The notes below the pieces were generated by a model that was given only the letters and a program-made list of their open reading frames with translations, was not told where the DNA came from and searched no databases. A program made the position numbers and the translations under genes. From positions 62,001 to 126,000 of the forward strand of contig NZ_JAHUZB010000005.1 of assembly GCF_019218635.1 (NCBI RefSeq): a stretch of 64,000 nt of DNA. The letters run 5' to 3'. Origin of the DNA: Enterococcus alishanensis (lineage in GTDB: Bacteria; Bacillota; Bacilli; Lactobacillales; Enterococcaceae). Position 1 is the first letter of the stretch; the number at the start of each line of letters is the position of its first letter. This document shows, one piece after another, positions 26,002-34,682 of this stretch.

Positions 26002-27135
26002 TTAAAAATAATCATAAAAACTTTGCTGACCCTTAGGAATATTAATTTCCTTAGATACTTCAATTTTTTCTAATAAAATTCCTTCTTGTAGAGTCATTCT
26101 TCCTAGAAGTAACTCACTCCATGCTTCAATCGAAGCTTTGATATCGCTCTCCCCAGTAACTTTTTCGACTGTTTCTCCAGTTTTTCTAAAGCAACCAATA
26201 TTTTCTGGACAATAGTCATCACTGCTGACTTCAAAAATAATAGCTTTTTCTTCTATTGGTAAAATTTTTAGCAAACTAGAAAAGTCGATAATGCGACTCA
26301 TCATATAAGGTTTTATTTGAATTTGGATTTCTTGTTGTTCATTGAAACAGTTCTCTAAAATTTCGCTTGTTGAGGTGTCATAAGTAAACTGACTAAAAGA
26401 AGCGGTATGGGCTTTTAAATAAGTTAATAATTTCCGCAAAGCAAAATTGTTCTGATAAACCAACTCATCAACGATAAAAGTTTCTTTTTGCAAACGATAA
26501 ATTAAATAACCAGCTCGCTGTCCAGAGTCGTCGTAACAAACAGCATAAAATCTTCCTTGATAATATTGATTGAGCCGTTCCCACCACCACATTTCTCGCA
26601 CGACAGTGCCGACTTCTTGAAAAGTTAATGCCTGTTGATACAATGATAAAATTTCTGGTTTTAAGCTTTCCCAACTGTCTCTGACTATTGATCCGGTTTT
26701 TTCATCTTCAAGATGATTGAAGGCAGCCGCCGGAATTTGATATCTTTTTTGCCAACTAGTATTTTCATAACCGAATTTGCGATAAAAGTTTTCAGAAAAA
26801 GGGGCCAACTGGCTAATAATGAAGCCCTCTTGTTTTAAATCCGTCAGTAACTCACTCATGATATCCTTAATCCCGCCAGTGCCACGATATTCTGGCAAAC
26901 TAGCTACATATCCAATCCCGGCCATCTTAATTGTTGAACCAAAAAATTTGGCTTTGAAATGATTGCTCATCACCATACTCGTTAATTGATGTTTAAAATA
27001 AGTACCATAAACATCACTGTGCTGATAACGACTTAAAAATAACGAATCCTCAATAATCGGTGTTTGTTTATTGAAGGCGTATTCAATTAATTTTGTGATT
27101 GCTTGTTTATTTTCAGTTGTCGAGCTCAGTTTCAT
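26002..27135 (-). CDS. Eis-like GNAT N-acetyltransferase
   Basis: 377 residues resembling the Eis/enhanced-intracellular-survival type of acetyltransferases. The acetyl-CoA site is MAGIGYVASLPEYRGTGGIKDIM near residues 70-92. A second GNAT-like fold is in the middle, and an SCP2-like C-terminal domain starts about residue 290. Such enzymes acetylate amino groups of small molecules. It is embedded between the EIIA and EIIC genes of the sigma-54 PTS operon, which is unusual and suggests that an amino-sugar or peptide part of the imported compound is the substrate; that is inference. Confidence 0.85.
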   Translation of the reverse strand: MKLSSTTENKQAITKLIEYAFNKQTPIIEDSLFLSRYQHSDVYGTYFKHQLTSMVMSNHFKAKFFGSTIKMAGIGYVASLPEYRGTGGIKDIMSELLTDLKQEGFIISQLAPFSENFYRKFGYENTSWQKRYQIPAAAFNHLEDEKTGSIVRDSWESLKPEILSLYQQALTFQEVGTVVREMWWWERLNQYYQGRFYAVCYDDSGQRAGYLIYRLQKETFIVDELVYQNNFALRKLLTYLKAHTASFSQFTYDTSTSEILENCFNEQQEIQIQIKPYMMSRIIDFSSLLKILPIEEKAIIFEVSSDDYCPENIGCFRKTGETVEKVTGESDIKASIEAWSELLLGRMTLQEGILLEKIEVSKEINIPKGQQSFYDYF

Positions 27136-27140
27136 TTAAA

Positions 27141-27467
27141 TCACTCCGCATCAAGGCGACGATAAATATCAATTACTTCTTTAGCTAAATCATTAAAAGT
27201 CATACTAGTCATCAAATGATCTTGACTGTGAACGGCTAATAATGTCACGGTCATATTATTACCACTAGCTTCTTCTTTTAATAAATTAGTTTGGGCATGA
27301 TGGGCTTCAACTAATGATTGACTAGCAGTCGCTAATTTTTCATCAGCTAATCCAAAATCACCAGATTTAGCAGCTTGGATTGCTTCCATTGCATCACTTT
27401 TTGCATTTCCAGAATTAATAATTAATCCCATGGCTGCTTCTAATTGTTCCTGACTCATTTCTGCCAT
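27141..27467 (-). CDS. PTS EIIA, lactose/cellobiose type
   Basis: 108 residues, all-helical. It contains the phosphorylatable histidine in SLVEAHHAQTNLL near residue 75 and the trimer aspartate region HSQDHLMTSM near 93. It passes phosphate from HPr to EIIB. The start ATG at 27465-27467 follows GGAG; a codon three upstream is less favourable. It is the second gene of the sigma-54 operon. Confidence 0.94.
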   Translation of the reverse strand: MAEMSQEQLEAAMGLIINSGNAKSDAMEAIQAAKSGDFGLADEKLATASQSLVEAHHAQTNLLKEEASGNNMTVTLLAVHSQDHLMTSMTFNDLAKEVIDIYRRLDAE

Positions 27468-27479
27468 AAAAATCACTCC

Positions 27480-27809
27480 TTACTTATCTTTATCTTCAAT
27501 CAAATTAATCGCTGTTTGCAATACTGCTTCGCCATTCATCATGCCGTAATCTTTCATATCAATAATGTCTAATGGGACATTTGTACCGGCTAATTTTTGT
27601 TCAAATTGCCCTTTCATAAAACGAACTTGCGGTCCTAATAACAAAACATCAATAGGATTTGCTTTATCTTCAATTTTGTCATCAGCTTCTGAGGCAGAGA
27701 CTGCGAAAATATCCGTTTCAATTCCTTGATCGGCAGCAGCTTTTTCCATTTTTGTTACTAATAAACTCGTTGACATGCCCGCCGAACAAACTAACATAAT
27801 TCTTTTCAT
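27480..27809 (-). CDS. PTS EIIB, lactose/cellobiose type
   Basis: 109 residues beginning MKRIMLVCSAGMSTSLLV, with the phosphorylated cysteine at residue 8 and the following P-loop-like turn. VLLGPQVRFM near residue 61 completes the site. It phosphorylates the incoming sugar. First gene of the operon; start ATG at 27807-27809 after GGAG. A perfect sigma-54 promoter lies about 38 bases upstream. Confidence 0.95.
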   Translation of the reverse strand: MKRIMLVCSAGMSTSLLVTKMEKAAADQGIETDIFAVSASEADDKIEDKANPIDVLLLGPQVRFMKGQFEQKLAGTNVPLDIIDMKDYGMMNGEAVLQTAINLIEDKDK

Positions 27810-27846
27810 ATTTGTCACTCCTTAATTTGTATTCATCTTTATAAAA

Positions 27847-27862
27847 GCAATTTGCGTGCCAA
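27847..27862 (-). promoter_or_regulatory. Sigma-54 (RpoN) -24/-12 promoter
   Basis: On the minus strand TTGGCACGCAAATTGC matches the consensus TGGCACG-N4-TTGC exactly. It stands before the EIIB gene and next to the gene for a GAFTGA-containing activator, so the PTS operon should need RpoN. Confidence 0.92.
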
Positions 27863-27907
27863 CTATTTACTGTGAAATCCCTTGATTTAACCAGCTTTTT
27901 GATTTAC

Positions 27908-27942
27908 ACACAAAAGAAAAAGGATTACACAGTGTGCAATCC
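27908..27942 (-). terminator. Intrinsic terminator at the end of the LevR-type gene
   Basis: GGATTGCAC and GTGTAATCC on the minus strand form a hairpin followed by TTTTTCTTTT; the arm overlaps the last codons. Confidence 0.7.
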
Positions 27943-30600
27943 TAGTTCAATTTGATTATCTAAAAGTGTTTTTACAATATAAGCTAAATCATCTTCATTG
28001 AAACGAATTTCAAAATTATCACTGATTTTTTGAAGTTCATTTTTTACTGTTTCAAACAGCTTTTGATTTTGCAGATGGAAATATTTTACTTCCTTAAAAG
28101 CTGGTCGTGGTTCATCTTTTTTTATCTTATCAACTAAAAAAGCGATATGAATAAGTAAAGCCTGTAAGACATTATTCTCTATAATCATTGCTTGGCTTTT
28201 TCGGATATTTTGCAGCGCATCATCGATTTGTAAAAAAAGCTTTTGCGTGTCAATTTCAGCTGAAAAGTCTTGGGTCAAAGATTCCGCCATTTGTGGAAGA
28301 GCCACATCACTTCCTAAAAAATTTTGAAATTCAATGATTTTTTCTCGTTGAAACATATTTAAGGCTGGGAAAAAAGGAATATGCTGATATTGAATCTCCA
28401 ACGTCCCCACAATAGCCACAATATTTTTATGGGTCACTAATTGATCTAAGCGATGCTTGAAACTTTCTCGCTCCAAAGATTGCAGCTGAATAATTTCAAA
28501 CTCTTTTGGATCAACAATTTGACTAACCACTTGATTTAAGCGCTTCGACACACCTTCTCCAGTAAAGCAAGCCACTACAATTACTTTATGCCCATCTTTT
28601 TCAGGTGTTTCTTCTAGTTGAACCATGTTGATAAACATCGTCATCACACTATGATAAATTTCTTCCAAACTGCGTCCTAACGTTGCTAAACGCAAAGATT
28701 CCAAAACCAACATCGTAGAAGCCATTGAAATTACTCGAGTACGAATACCTATTTCATGATAAATTAAATTTCCGAAATTATTAGGTGAGCCCATGTCTGT
28801 TAATAAAATAATGCCTTCTGAATAGTTGGCCTTTTCTTGAGCTAAATAATAGTTGATTTGACGATACATTTCAGAAGTATTCATCGTTAATGGCATATTA
28901 AAAGCAACACCAGCATTGGTACCCAGTAATTCTTGGACTGTTTCTAACATACTTGAAGCAGTTGAACGTCCATGCATCACCACAAAGACGCCAACTTGTT
29001 TTTGTTGAAAAGCATTTTTCTCTCGTACATCCTGGGTTAAAAACATAGTGATAAATCCAATTTCATCCATAGAAATTTCAACATTATAGGCTTCTTCAAT
29101 TTGGATAGAAAATTCAATAGCTAATTGAAATTCTTTAGAATACTTTCGGCGAACCTCGTTTAGATTAGGATGGCTGATGAATTGGCCAGCGCGAATTCGT
29201 TCAATTGTTGAACTAATGTGTAACGCAAAGGCAAAACGGACTTTTTCATCATAGTTACGATCTAATTTTTTTGCGGCCATTTCATATAGTTGATTGGTCA
29301 ATTGCCATAAATCATCAGATATGATTTCCCGATAAATGTTAGCATGAGATAATTCTTCCACATAATTTTCAAAGTAGCGATCCACATCTTGACTAATCAA
29401 TCTTTCTAAATCAATTTCTGAAAGGTTTTCCCGACCCAATTTGTCCAATTTATAAGTAATCGAATGATAGACCTCCATATCTTTAGTGGGATCTTGTCGC
29501 CAGACAACTTCTTCTGTTCCTGGTTTTAAATTTAAATATAGATTTTTATTATCCATTAAAGGGCCTAAAGTATCGGGAACATCTTTCATATACAACAAAC
29601 CTTTTTGAACATTTAACGGTAAATCTTCTTCGGTAACCATCAATTTTTCATGACCATCATTGGCTTGATAATGAAGGAAAGCTTTGGCACAAACCAGTTT
29701 CAAATCTCGTTTTAGTTGCCCAATATTCCCTTCAGCTGGATATAATAAAAATCCTAGCAAGCTTCTTTTATCAATGGCAATTTCTTCATTTAAACGATTG
29801 GCTTCTTGTTGTAAAAAAGTTTTGATAATCGCTAAACGTTCGTCTATCGATCGTTCTCTTAATGGCGGTAATTCAATTTGCATAGGAATCCGCCGATTAA
29901 AAGTGGATAAAAAACTAGCACTCGTTTCTGTTGTGGCACCGATAATCTGAACAGAGGCATTTTGTTCTTCATTGGCACCTAGTGGTCGATAGACACCTTT
30001 ATCAATAAAAGTGAACAACATTTCTTGACCTTCTGGTGGTAGTCGATGAATTTCATCTAGAAATAAAATACCTCCGTCTGCCTGTGCCACTAAACCATCT
30101 CTCGTTTCTTCAGCACCAGTGAAGGCACCTTTTGTCACACCAAAGATATGACCGAATAACAGTTGCGGATTTTGAGCATAGTCAGCACAATTAAAAGTAA
30201 TAAAGGGGGCACTAGGTTGTAAGACTTTGGAGGAAACTGCAAAATGATACATGCATTCAGCAAACATTGTTTTCCCCGTACCTGTTTCTCCAAAAATAAT
30301 TGTATGTAAACCCCGAGGCGGGTATAAAATTGCCGCTTTTGATTTTTGAATTTGACTTTTTAGTGAATCATCACGACCAATTAAGTTCTCAAAAGTAATA
30401 TTTTCTTCATTTGCCTTGATAATTACTTGAAATTTGACTGGCCGACCATCAATTTTTTTAACATCACCAGATTTAGTCAATTCATTTAAGTAACGACTAA
30501 TATTGGTGCGGTCGCTTTTTAATTCATCGGCTAATTGTTGCGCTGTAAATTCTTGCGGATGATCTTTCAAAAAAGCCAACACTTGTTCTTTTGCTTTCAT
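27925..30600 (-). CDS. LevR-type sigma-54 activator with PTS domains
   Basis: 891 residues. In order: an N-terminal winged helix (DELKSDRTNISRYLNELTKSG), an AAA+ domain with Walker A GETGTGKT near 108 and the sigma-54-contacting GAFTGA near 160, a first PRD near 455-530 (FALHISSTIERIRAG), an EIIA-Man-like domain from about 545 (FVVMHGRSTASSML), an EIIB-like region, and a C-terminal PRD with HIAFLVDKI. Phosphorylation of PRD and EII domains by HPr and by the sugar-specific EII tunes activity. It is encoded just upstream of the PTS operon it should activate. The DNA site (UAS) was not identified. Confidence 0.94.
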   Translation of the reverse strand: MKAKEQVLAFLKDHPQEFTAQQLADELKSDRTNISRYLNELTKSGDVKKIDGRPVKFQVIIKANEENITFENLIGRDDSLKSQIQKSKAAILYPPRGLHTIIFGETGTGKTMFAECMYHFAVSSKVLQPSAPFITFNCADYAQNPQLLFGHIFGVTKGAFTGAEETRDGLVAQADGGILFLDEIHRLPPEGQEMLFTFIDKGVYRPLGANEEQNASVQIIGATTETSASFLSTFNRRIPMQIELPPLRERSIDERLAIIKTFLQQEANRLNEEIAIDKRSLLGFLLYPAEGNIGQLKRDLKLVCAKAFLHYQANDGHEKLMVTEEDLPLNVQKGLLYMKDVPDTLGPLMDNKNLYLNLKPGTEEVVWRQDPTKDMEVYHSITYKLDKLGRENLSEIDLERLISQDVDRYFENYVEELSHANIYREIISDDLWQLTNQLYEMAAKKLDRNYDEKVRFAFALHISSTIERIRAGQFISHPNLNEVRRKYSKEFQLAIEFSIQIEEAYNVEISMDEIGFITMFLTQDVREKNAFQQKQVGVFVVMHGRSTASSMLETVQELLGTNAGVAFNMPLTMNTSEMYRQINYYLAQEKANYSEGIILLTDMGSPNNFGNLIYHEIGIRTRVISMASTMLVLESLRLATLGRSLEEIYHSVMTMFINMVQLEETPEKDGHKVIVVACFTGEGVSKRLNQVVSQIVDPKEFEIIQLQSLERESFKHRLDQLVTHKNIVAIVGTLEIQYQHIPFFPALNMFQREKIIEFQNFLGSDVALPQMAESLTQDFSAEIDTQKLFLQIDDALQNIRKSQAMIIENNVLQALLIHIAFLVDKIKKDEPRPAFKEVKYFHLQNQKLFETVKNELQKISDNFEIRFNEDDLAYIVKTLLDNQIELGLHTV

Positions 30601-30717
30601 TCAAACACCTCTCAATTGGTATAAACCAAAATCATTATACGCTATAAAAAAACAAAATTCCAGTTTTTGGAAATCGTTTTCATTTCGCTGTATAATTTTG
30701 TACTTCCAACTTTATCA

Positions 30718-30757
30718 AAAAAGAGACTGAACAATTTAAATTGTTCAGTCTCTGATG
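30718..30757 (-). terminator. Intrinsic terminator after the lipoprotein gene
   Basis: AGAGACTGAACAATTT and AAATTGTTCAGTCTCT are perfectly complementary and are followed by six U on the minus strand. Confidence 0.88.
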
Positions 30758-30776
30758 ATTGCTAGTTTATCTTTAT

Positions 30777-31595
30777 TTAGTACTCACTAGCACTTTCTTC
30801 AATTAAGGATTCTGTCGTCTCAGAATCAGATGAGTTATCTTGATATGTGCTAATTCGAGATTCTTTTACTAGTTGGTAAATGACATCATCATTGGCCATG
30901 AAATGATCACCTTTTTTCGTCAATGTAAATTCCAACTCAACCGGACTTAATACTTTTTCTGCATCATAATCTAATTCCCCATAATAGATTGCATACAGTT
31001 TTAAAGTAATTAAAGATTTAATAGTTTTTAAATCTTTATTTTGAGATTTACGAATAAAAGTATCTTCATCGATTCCTCCAAATAGTTCAGTCCGAGCAGC
31101 CCCAATCGGATTGGCTTCTTGCAGTCCAGCAATTGGATAATAAGAAGCTACCACTATGGCTTCATCTCCTGAAATATTTACATTTTGAATATCGAAGGAT
31201 ATTCTTTTTGTTTGTTTTAAATAAGCCTCTGCATAGTCTTTTACAATATCTGAAGCATAATAATTTGAATCATCAATCACTAAATAATAGTCATCTCGAT
31301 TTTCATTTTCAGCAAACATTTCATCCTGTTTTTTCGATAGTTCACTAACTAAATAAGAGTCAATACTATCTGCACTTTGATTCGTTACATCTCTCAGCTG
31401 TTCAGACCGTTTCCCCTGATATAAAAAGTTTAACAAAGTTTTTGCATCTTTTTCGGCCTGTTCGTCTTGATTTACTGATACTTGTTCAGAATCATTCGTG
31501 ACAGGTGTATCCTCTGTTGTTTCTTGATTTCCACCGCATCCAACAAACAAAAATAAACCTGCCCCAGCAATCAACCCTAACCATTTCTTTTTCAT
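30777..31595 (-). CDS. DUF5105-like lipoprotein
   Basis: 272 residues. A signal peptide with lipobox FLFVGC-G near residue 20 anchors it outside. An acidic linker (about 22-50) rich in T, E, D and Q leads to a mixed alpha/beta domain with no catalytic motif I recognise, and the tail is acidic and serine-rich. It resembles the DUF5105-type lipoproteins common in enterococci, but this is a fold-level impression. Single gene with its own terminator, next to topB. Confidence 0.75.
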   Translation of the reverse strand: MKKKWLGLIAGAGLFLFVGCGGNQETTEDTPVTNDSEQVSVNQDEQAEKDAKTLLNFLYQGKRSEQLRDVTNQSADSIDSYLVSELSKKQDEMFAENENRDDYYLVIDDSNYYASDIVKDYAEAYLKQTKRISFDIQNVNISGDEAIVVASYYPIAGLQEANPIGAARTELFGGIDEDTFIRKSQNKDLKTIKSLITLKLYAIYYGELDYDAEKVLSPVELEFTLTKKGDHFMANDDVIYQLVKESRISTYQDNSSDSETTESLIEESASEY

Positions 31596-31703
31596 AATAA
31601 ATCCTCCTATAATAAAATTAAAATCTCTCCTTATTAATTATACACAATAAACTTATGTAAAATATATTTTATTTAATAAAAATAATAATTATACTATTTT
31701 TTA

Positions 31704-31743
31704 CAAAAAAACCAGCAAAATCATTTTGAGATTTTGCTGGTTA
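31704..31743 (-). terminator. Intrinsic terminator after topB
   Basis: AACCAGCAAAATC and GATTTTGCTGGTT on the minus strand are followed by seven U. Confidence 0.88.
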
Positions 31744-31747
31744 TCAA

Positions 31748-33820
31748 TTAATCTTTCTCCATCGCTGCTTTCAACGCTTGAGCCAACGCACTTTCTTGTG
31801 GTTCAGCTTCTTGGTTAACTTTATTCAACAAACGACGTTCTTCATGCTTGGTCATTTTTTTGCTACGGGCTTTTTTGTCTAACATTTTTTCAGTGGTACC
31901 ATCATATTTACAACGGAAGTAAGCACCATTTTTTCCATCGATAATTTCCATTTTACGATGACATTGTGGACAGCGATGGTTGGAAACTTTAGGATCTTTG
32001 CGACGACGGTAATCACATTCAGGATTGGTACAAATATAAATTTTTCCGTCTCGCGTATTCTTTTCTCTTAAACTAGAGCCGCAGACTGGACATTTTTTAG
32101 TTGTAATTGAAAAATCTTGATACTTCTTAGTGCTTTGTTTCACTTCGTTAACTAAGGATGCGGTATCTTTTTCAATTTCTTTAATAAAGGATTGGCTAGA
32201 AAATTTCCCATTCGCGATTGCTTCTAATTGCCGTTCCCATTTTTCAGTTAATTCTGGCGTTACTAATGCGGGATTGACCAATTCTAGCAATTGTTTACCT
32301 TTAGGAGAAACTTGTAAGCCATTATTTGTTCGTTCCATTAGTTCTGATTTAATCAATTTTTCGATGATCTCAGCGCGTGTTGCCGGTGTGCCCAGACTAT
32401 GTTTTTCCATATTTGCCAACAAAGTTCCTTCACTCAAGGGTTTCGGCGGTGAAGTCAATGCTTTTTCTACCGTAAAATTTGGTTGAATACGTTGATCCTT
32501 TTGCCAAGAAATAGCTGGTTTGTCTGCTTCACTTTTTTTCCAACCAGCCACCAACACTTTATTTTGTCTGAAAGTAAACGTTTCTTCTCCAAAAGCGACC
32601 GTTACTTTTTGCTGGCTTTCTTTATGAGCCTCGGCAAATAATCCCAAAAATCTTTCAACAATCATCGTGTAAATCCGCTGTTCATCATTGGATAGTTTTT
32701 CATAACGAGGTCGTTGTTCTGTCGGAATTAAAGCATGATGATCCGTTACTTTACTATCTTGAAAAACTTTATTTTGAATCACTTTGCCACCATTTTTAAT
32801 GTAGGTTTTTACTTCAGGAGAAAAGTCACTAATGGCTTGCAACCGTTCCTTCATAGTTGCCTTCATATCTTGCGTTAAGTATTTGCTATCGGTACGCGGA
32901 TAAGTCACTATTTTATGAACTTCATATAAACTTTGAACCAATGACAATGTTTTTTTAGCTGAATATTGATAACGGCTATTGGCTTCTCTTTGAATTTCCG
33001 TTAAATCATATGGCAAGGGAGCAGGCTCAGTTTTTTCTTTTTCAGTGATACTGGTGACTTGTCCTTTTTGCTGACTCATTTTTTTTACAAGTTTTTCAGC
33101 GTCTTCACGTTCAGTGATGCCATAAGGGTTTTTTTGATTTAATTTAGCTGTTTGACCAGCAACGTCCAAAGAAATCACAAAATAATTTTGTGGTCGAAAT
33201 TTCTCGATTTTCTTTTCTTGTTGCCGCACCAAAGCTAACGTAGGGGTTTGTACCCTACCGGCAGATAAATTATCTTCATATTTAACTGTCAATGCACGAG
33301 TCACATTTAGACCCACCAACCAATCGGCTTTTGAGCGAGCCAAAGCTGATTGATAAAGGTTATCATACTCTTTAGCTGGTTTTAACTTAGAGAAACCTTC
33401 TTTAATTGCTTTATTGGTTTGCGATGAAATCCAAAGTCGTTTCACAGGTTTATCAAATTTTACGTACTCTAAAATCCATCGAGCAACTAGTTCGCCTTCT
33501 CGACCGGCATCAGTAGCGATGACCGCTTCAGAAATGTCTTTGCGTTTAGCTAGTTGTCCGATGGTTTTTAATTGTCCACGGGTTTTTGGTAATGGTTTAA
33601 TACCAATGTATTTGGGAATCATGGGCAAAGTATCCATTTGCCACGTTTTCCATTCAGGTTTCAAATCCTCTGGCATTTTTAGACTAAGTAAATGTCCTAA
33701 TGCCCAAGTAACAATTACCTTGTCACCTTCGAAATAGTTTTTATGTTTTTGATTCGCGTTAAGCACTTTGCTGAGATCTCTTGCAACACTTGGCTTTTCC
33801 GCTAGAATTAGTTGTTTCAT
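31748..33820 (-). CDS. topB: DNA topoisomerase III
   Basis: 690 residues, type IA topoisomerase. The Toprim domain begins LILAEKPSVARDLSKVL and holds ATDAGREGELVAR near 103. The catalytic tyrosine is in VTYPRTDSKYL near residue 310, and SAGRVQTPTLALV lies near 188. The C-terminus carries a zinc-ribbon-like segment with CPVCGSSL, CTNPECDYRRRKD and CPQCHRKM near 580-640. It decatenates DNA and resolves recombination intermediates. The first 62 bases overlap the end of the DUF1033 gene in another frame, so the two genes are probably translated together. Confidence 0.95.
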   Translation of the reverse strand: MKQLILAEKPSVARDLSKVLNANQKHKNYFEGDKVIVTWALGHLLSLKMPEDLKPEWKTWQMDTLPMIPKYIGIKPLPKTRGQLKTIGQLAKRKDISEAVIATDAGREGELVARWILEYVKFDKPVKRLWISSQTNKAIKEGFSKLKPAKEYDNLYQSALARSKADWLVGLNVTRALTVKYEDNLSAGRVQTPTLALVRQQEKKIEKFRPQNYFVISLDVAGQTAKLNQKNPYGITEREDAEKLVKKMSQQKGQVTSITEKEKTEPAPLPYDLTEIQREANSRYQYSAKKTLSLVQSLYEVHKIVTYPRTDSKYLTQDMKATMKERLQAISDFSPEVKTYIKNGGKVIQNKVFQDSKVTDHHALIPTEQRPRYEKLSNDEQRIYTMIVERFLGLFAEAHKESQQKVTVAFGEETFTFRQNKVLVAGWKKSEADKPAISWQKDQRIQPNFTVEKALTSPPKPLSEGTLLANMEKHSLGTPATRAEIIEKLIKSELMERTNNGLQVSPKGKQLLELVNPALVTPELTEKWERQLEAIANGKFSSQSFIKEIEKDTASLVNEVKQSTKKYQDFSITTKKCPVCGSSLREKNTRDGKIYICTNPECDYRRRKDPKVSNHRCPQCHRKMEIIDGKNGAYFRCKYDGTTEKMLDKKARSKKMTKHEERRLLNKVNQEAEPQESALAQALKAAMEKD

Positions 33821-34130
33821 AAAGTTCCTTCCGTTCTTCCAGTTTAACTGGCTGTTTGTTTTCTAACAACGCAAGTCCCCAATATTGTTGTAAAAAGTCA
33901 TCACACTCTTCACACCAACGTTCATCTGATTCATCCCAAAATGCACTTAAAAAATTATTTTTTTTATTATGATATGTATAATCTGAATTTAAAGTTTCAA
34001 ATTGTTGGTAATAATATCCTTCTGCTTCTTCAAAAGTATCGAAAGCTTTCAGATCCGTCGCATCAGCTTCCCAATCTTCAAAGAACCACCACGGTTCATT
34101 GTCGCCATGTAAAGTGTAAACTTGGAACAT
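33759..34130 (-). CDS. DUF1033 family protein
   Basis: 123 residues, with the DUF1033 pattern: an N-terminal strand VYTLHGDNEPWWFFEDW, ESDERWCEECDDFLQQYWGLALLE near residues 67-90 and several aromatic residues. It is a small cytosolic protein of unknown function and is widespread in Lactobacillales, where it is often beside topB or competence genes. The last 62 bases overlap topB. The C-terminal tail (SSGKAKCCKRSQQSA) lies in the overlap and is not conserved-looking. Confidence 0.85.
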   Translation of the reverse strand: MFQVYTLHGDNEPWWFFEDWEADATDLKAFDTFEEAEGYYYQQFETLNSDYTYHNKKNNFLSAFWDESDERWCEECDDFLQQYWGLALLENKQPVKLEERKELYETTNSSGKAKCCKRSQQSA

Positions 34131-34420
34131 AAAAAATCCCTTCTTTCCACCTTCATCATAAGCACCTTAAAATAAAATTTCAAGAAATCTGTTTGAAAAG
34201 TACAAAATCAGTTAAAAAACCTTGAATTCTTGCGTTTCCATCAATTATATCATAGATCACTTGCTAAAAAATATAGCTCTTATTATTCATTTTTCATAAA
34301 AATTATGATTTTTTTACCTTTATATTCAACTATTAATCCAAAATATTTTTTGATGAAACGTTTCCAAAAAAGAGCATCTAGAGGTACAATAAGTAGGAAG
34401 GAGATTAGGAGGGATTTAAA

Positions 34421-34627
34421 ATGATTTGGGGAATTATTTGTGCTACCATCATTTTATATGGTGCAAATATTTATTTATTTAAAGTCTATTTCAAAGAGAA
34501 AAAAATTATTGACCAACTAGAACGTCTAGCTATTATGTTTGGCACTAATATGGGTGTCCTTTTAGTAGACTCACTGGTAATTTTTTTTGGTGTAGTGCTT
34601 GAGGACAGTTTATTTTTATTATTATAA
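34421..34627 (+). CDS. Small two-helix membrane protein
   Basis: 68 residues, two hydrophobic helices (about 3-22 and 44-66) around a charged loop KVYFKEKKIIDQLERLA. It has a very good SD (AGGAGGG, seven bases before ATG) and its own terminator, which support a real gene. The 290 bases upstream hold no other gene; a weak promoter (TTCCAA-N17-TACAAT, near 34363-34391) lies in front. I do not recognise a family. It could be a small regulatory or stress membrane protein. Confidence 0.7.
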   Translation: MIWGIICATIILYGANIYLFKVYFKEKKIIDQLERLAIMFGTNMGVLLVDSLVIFFGVVLEDSLFLLL

Positions 34628-34631
34628 CGAC

Positions 34632-34675
34632 AAAACAGTGGCAAAAGCATACTTACTTTTGCCACTGCTTTTTAT
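34632..34675. terminator. Bidirectional intrinsic terminator
   Basis: AGTGGCAAAAG and CTTTTGCCACT form an 11-base-pair stem between convergent genes, with TTTTT on the plus side. Confidence 0.85.
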
Positions 34676-34682
34676 TGCAAAT

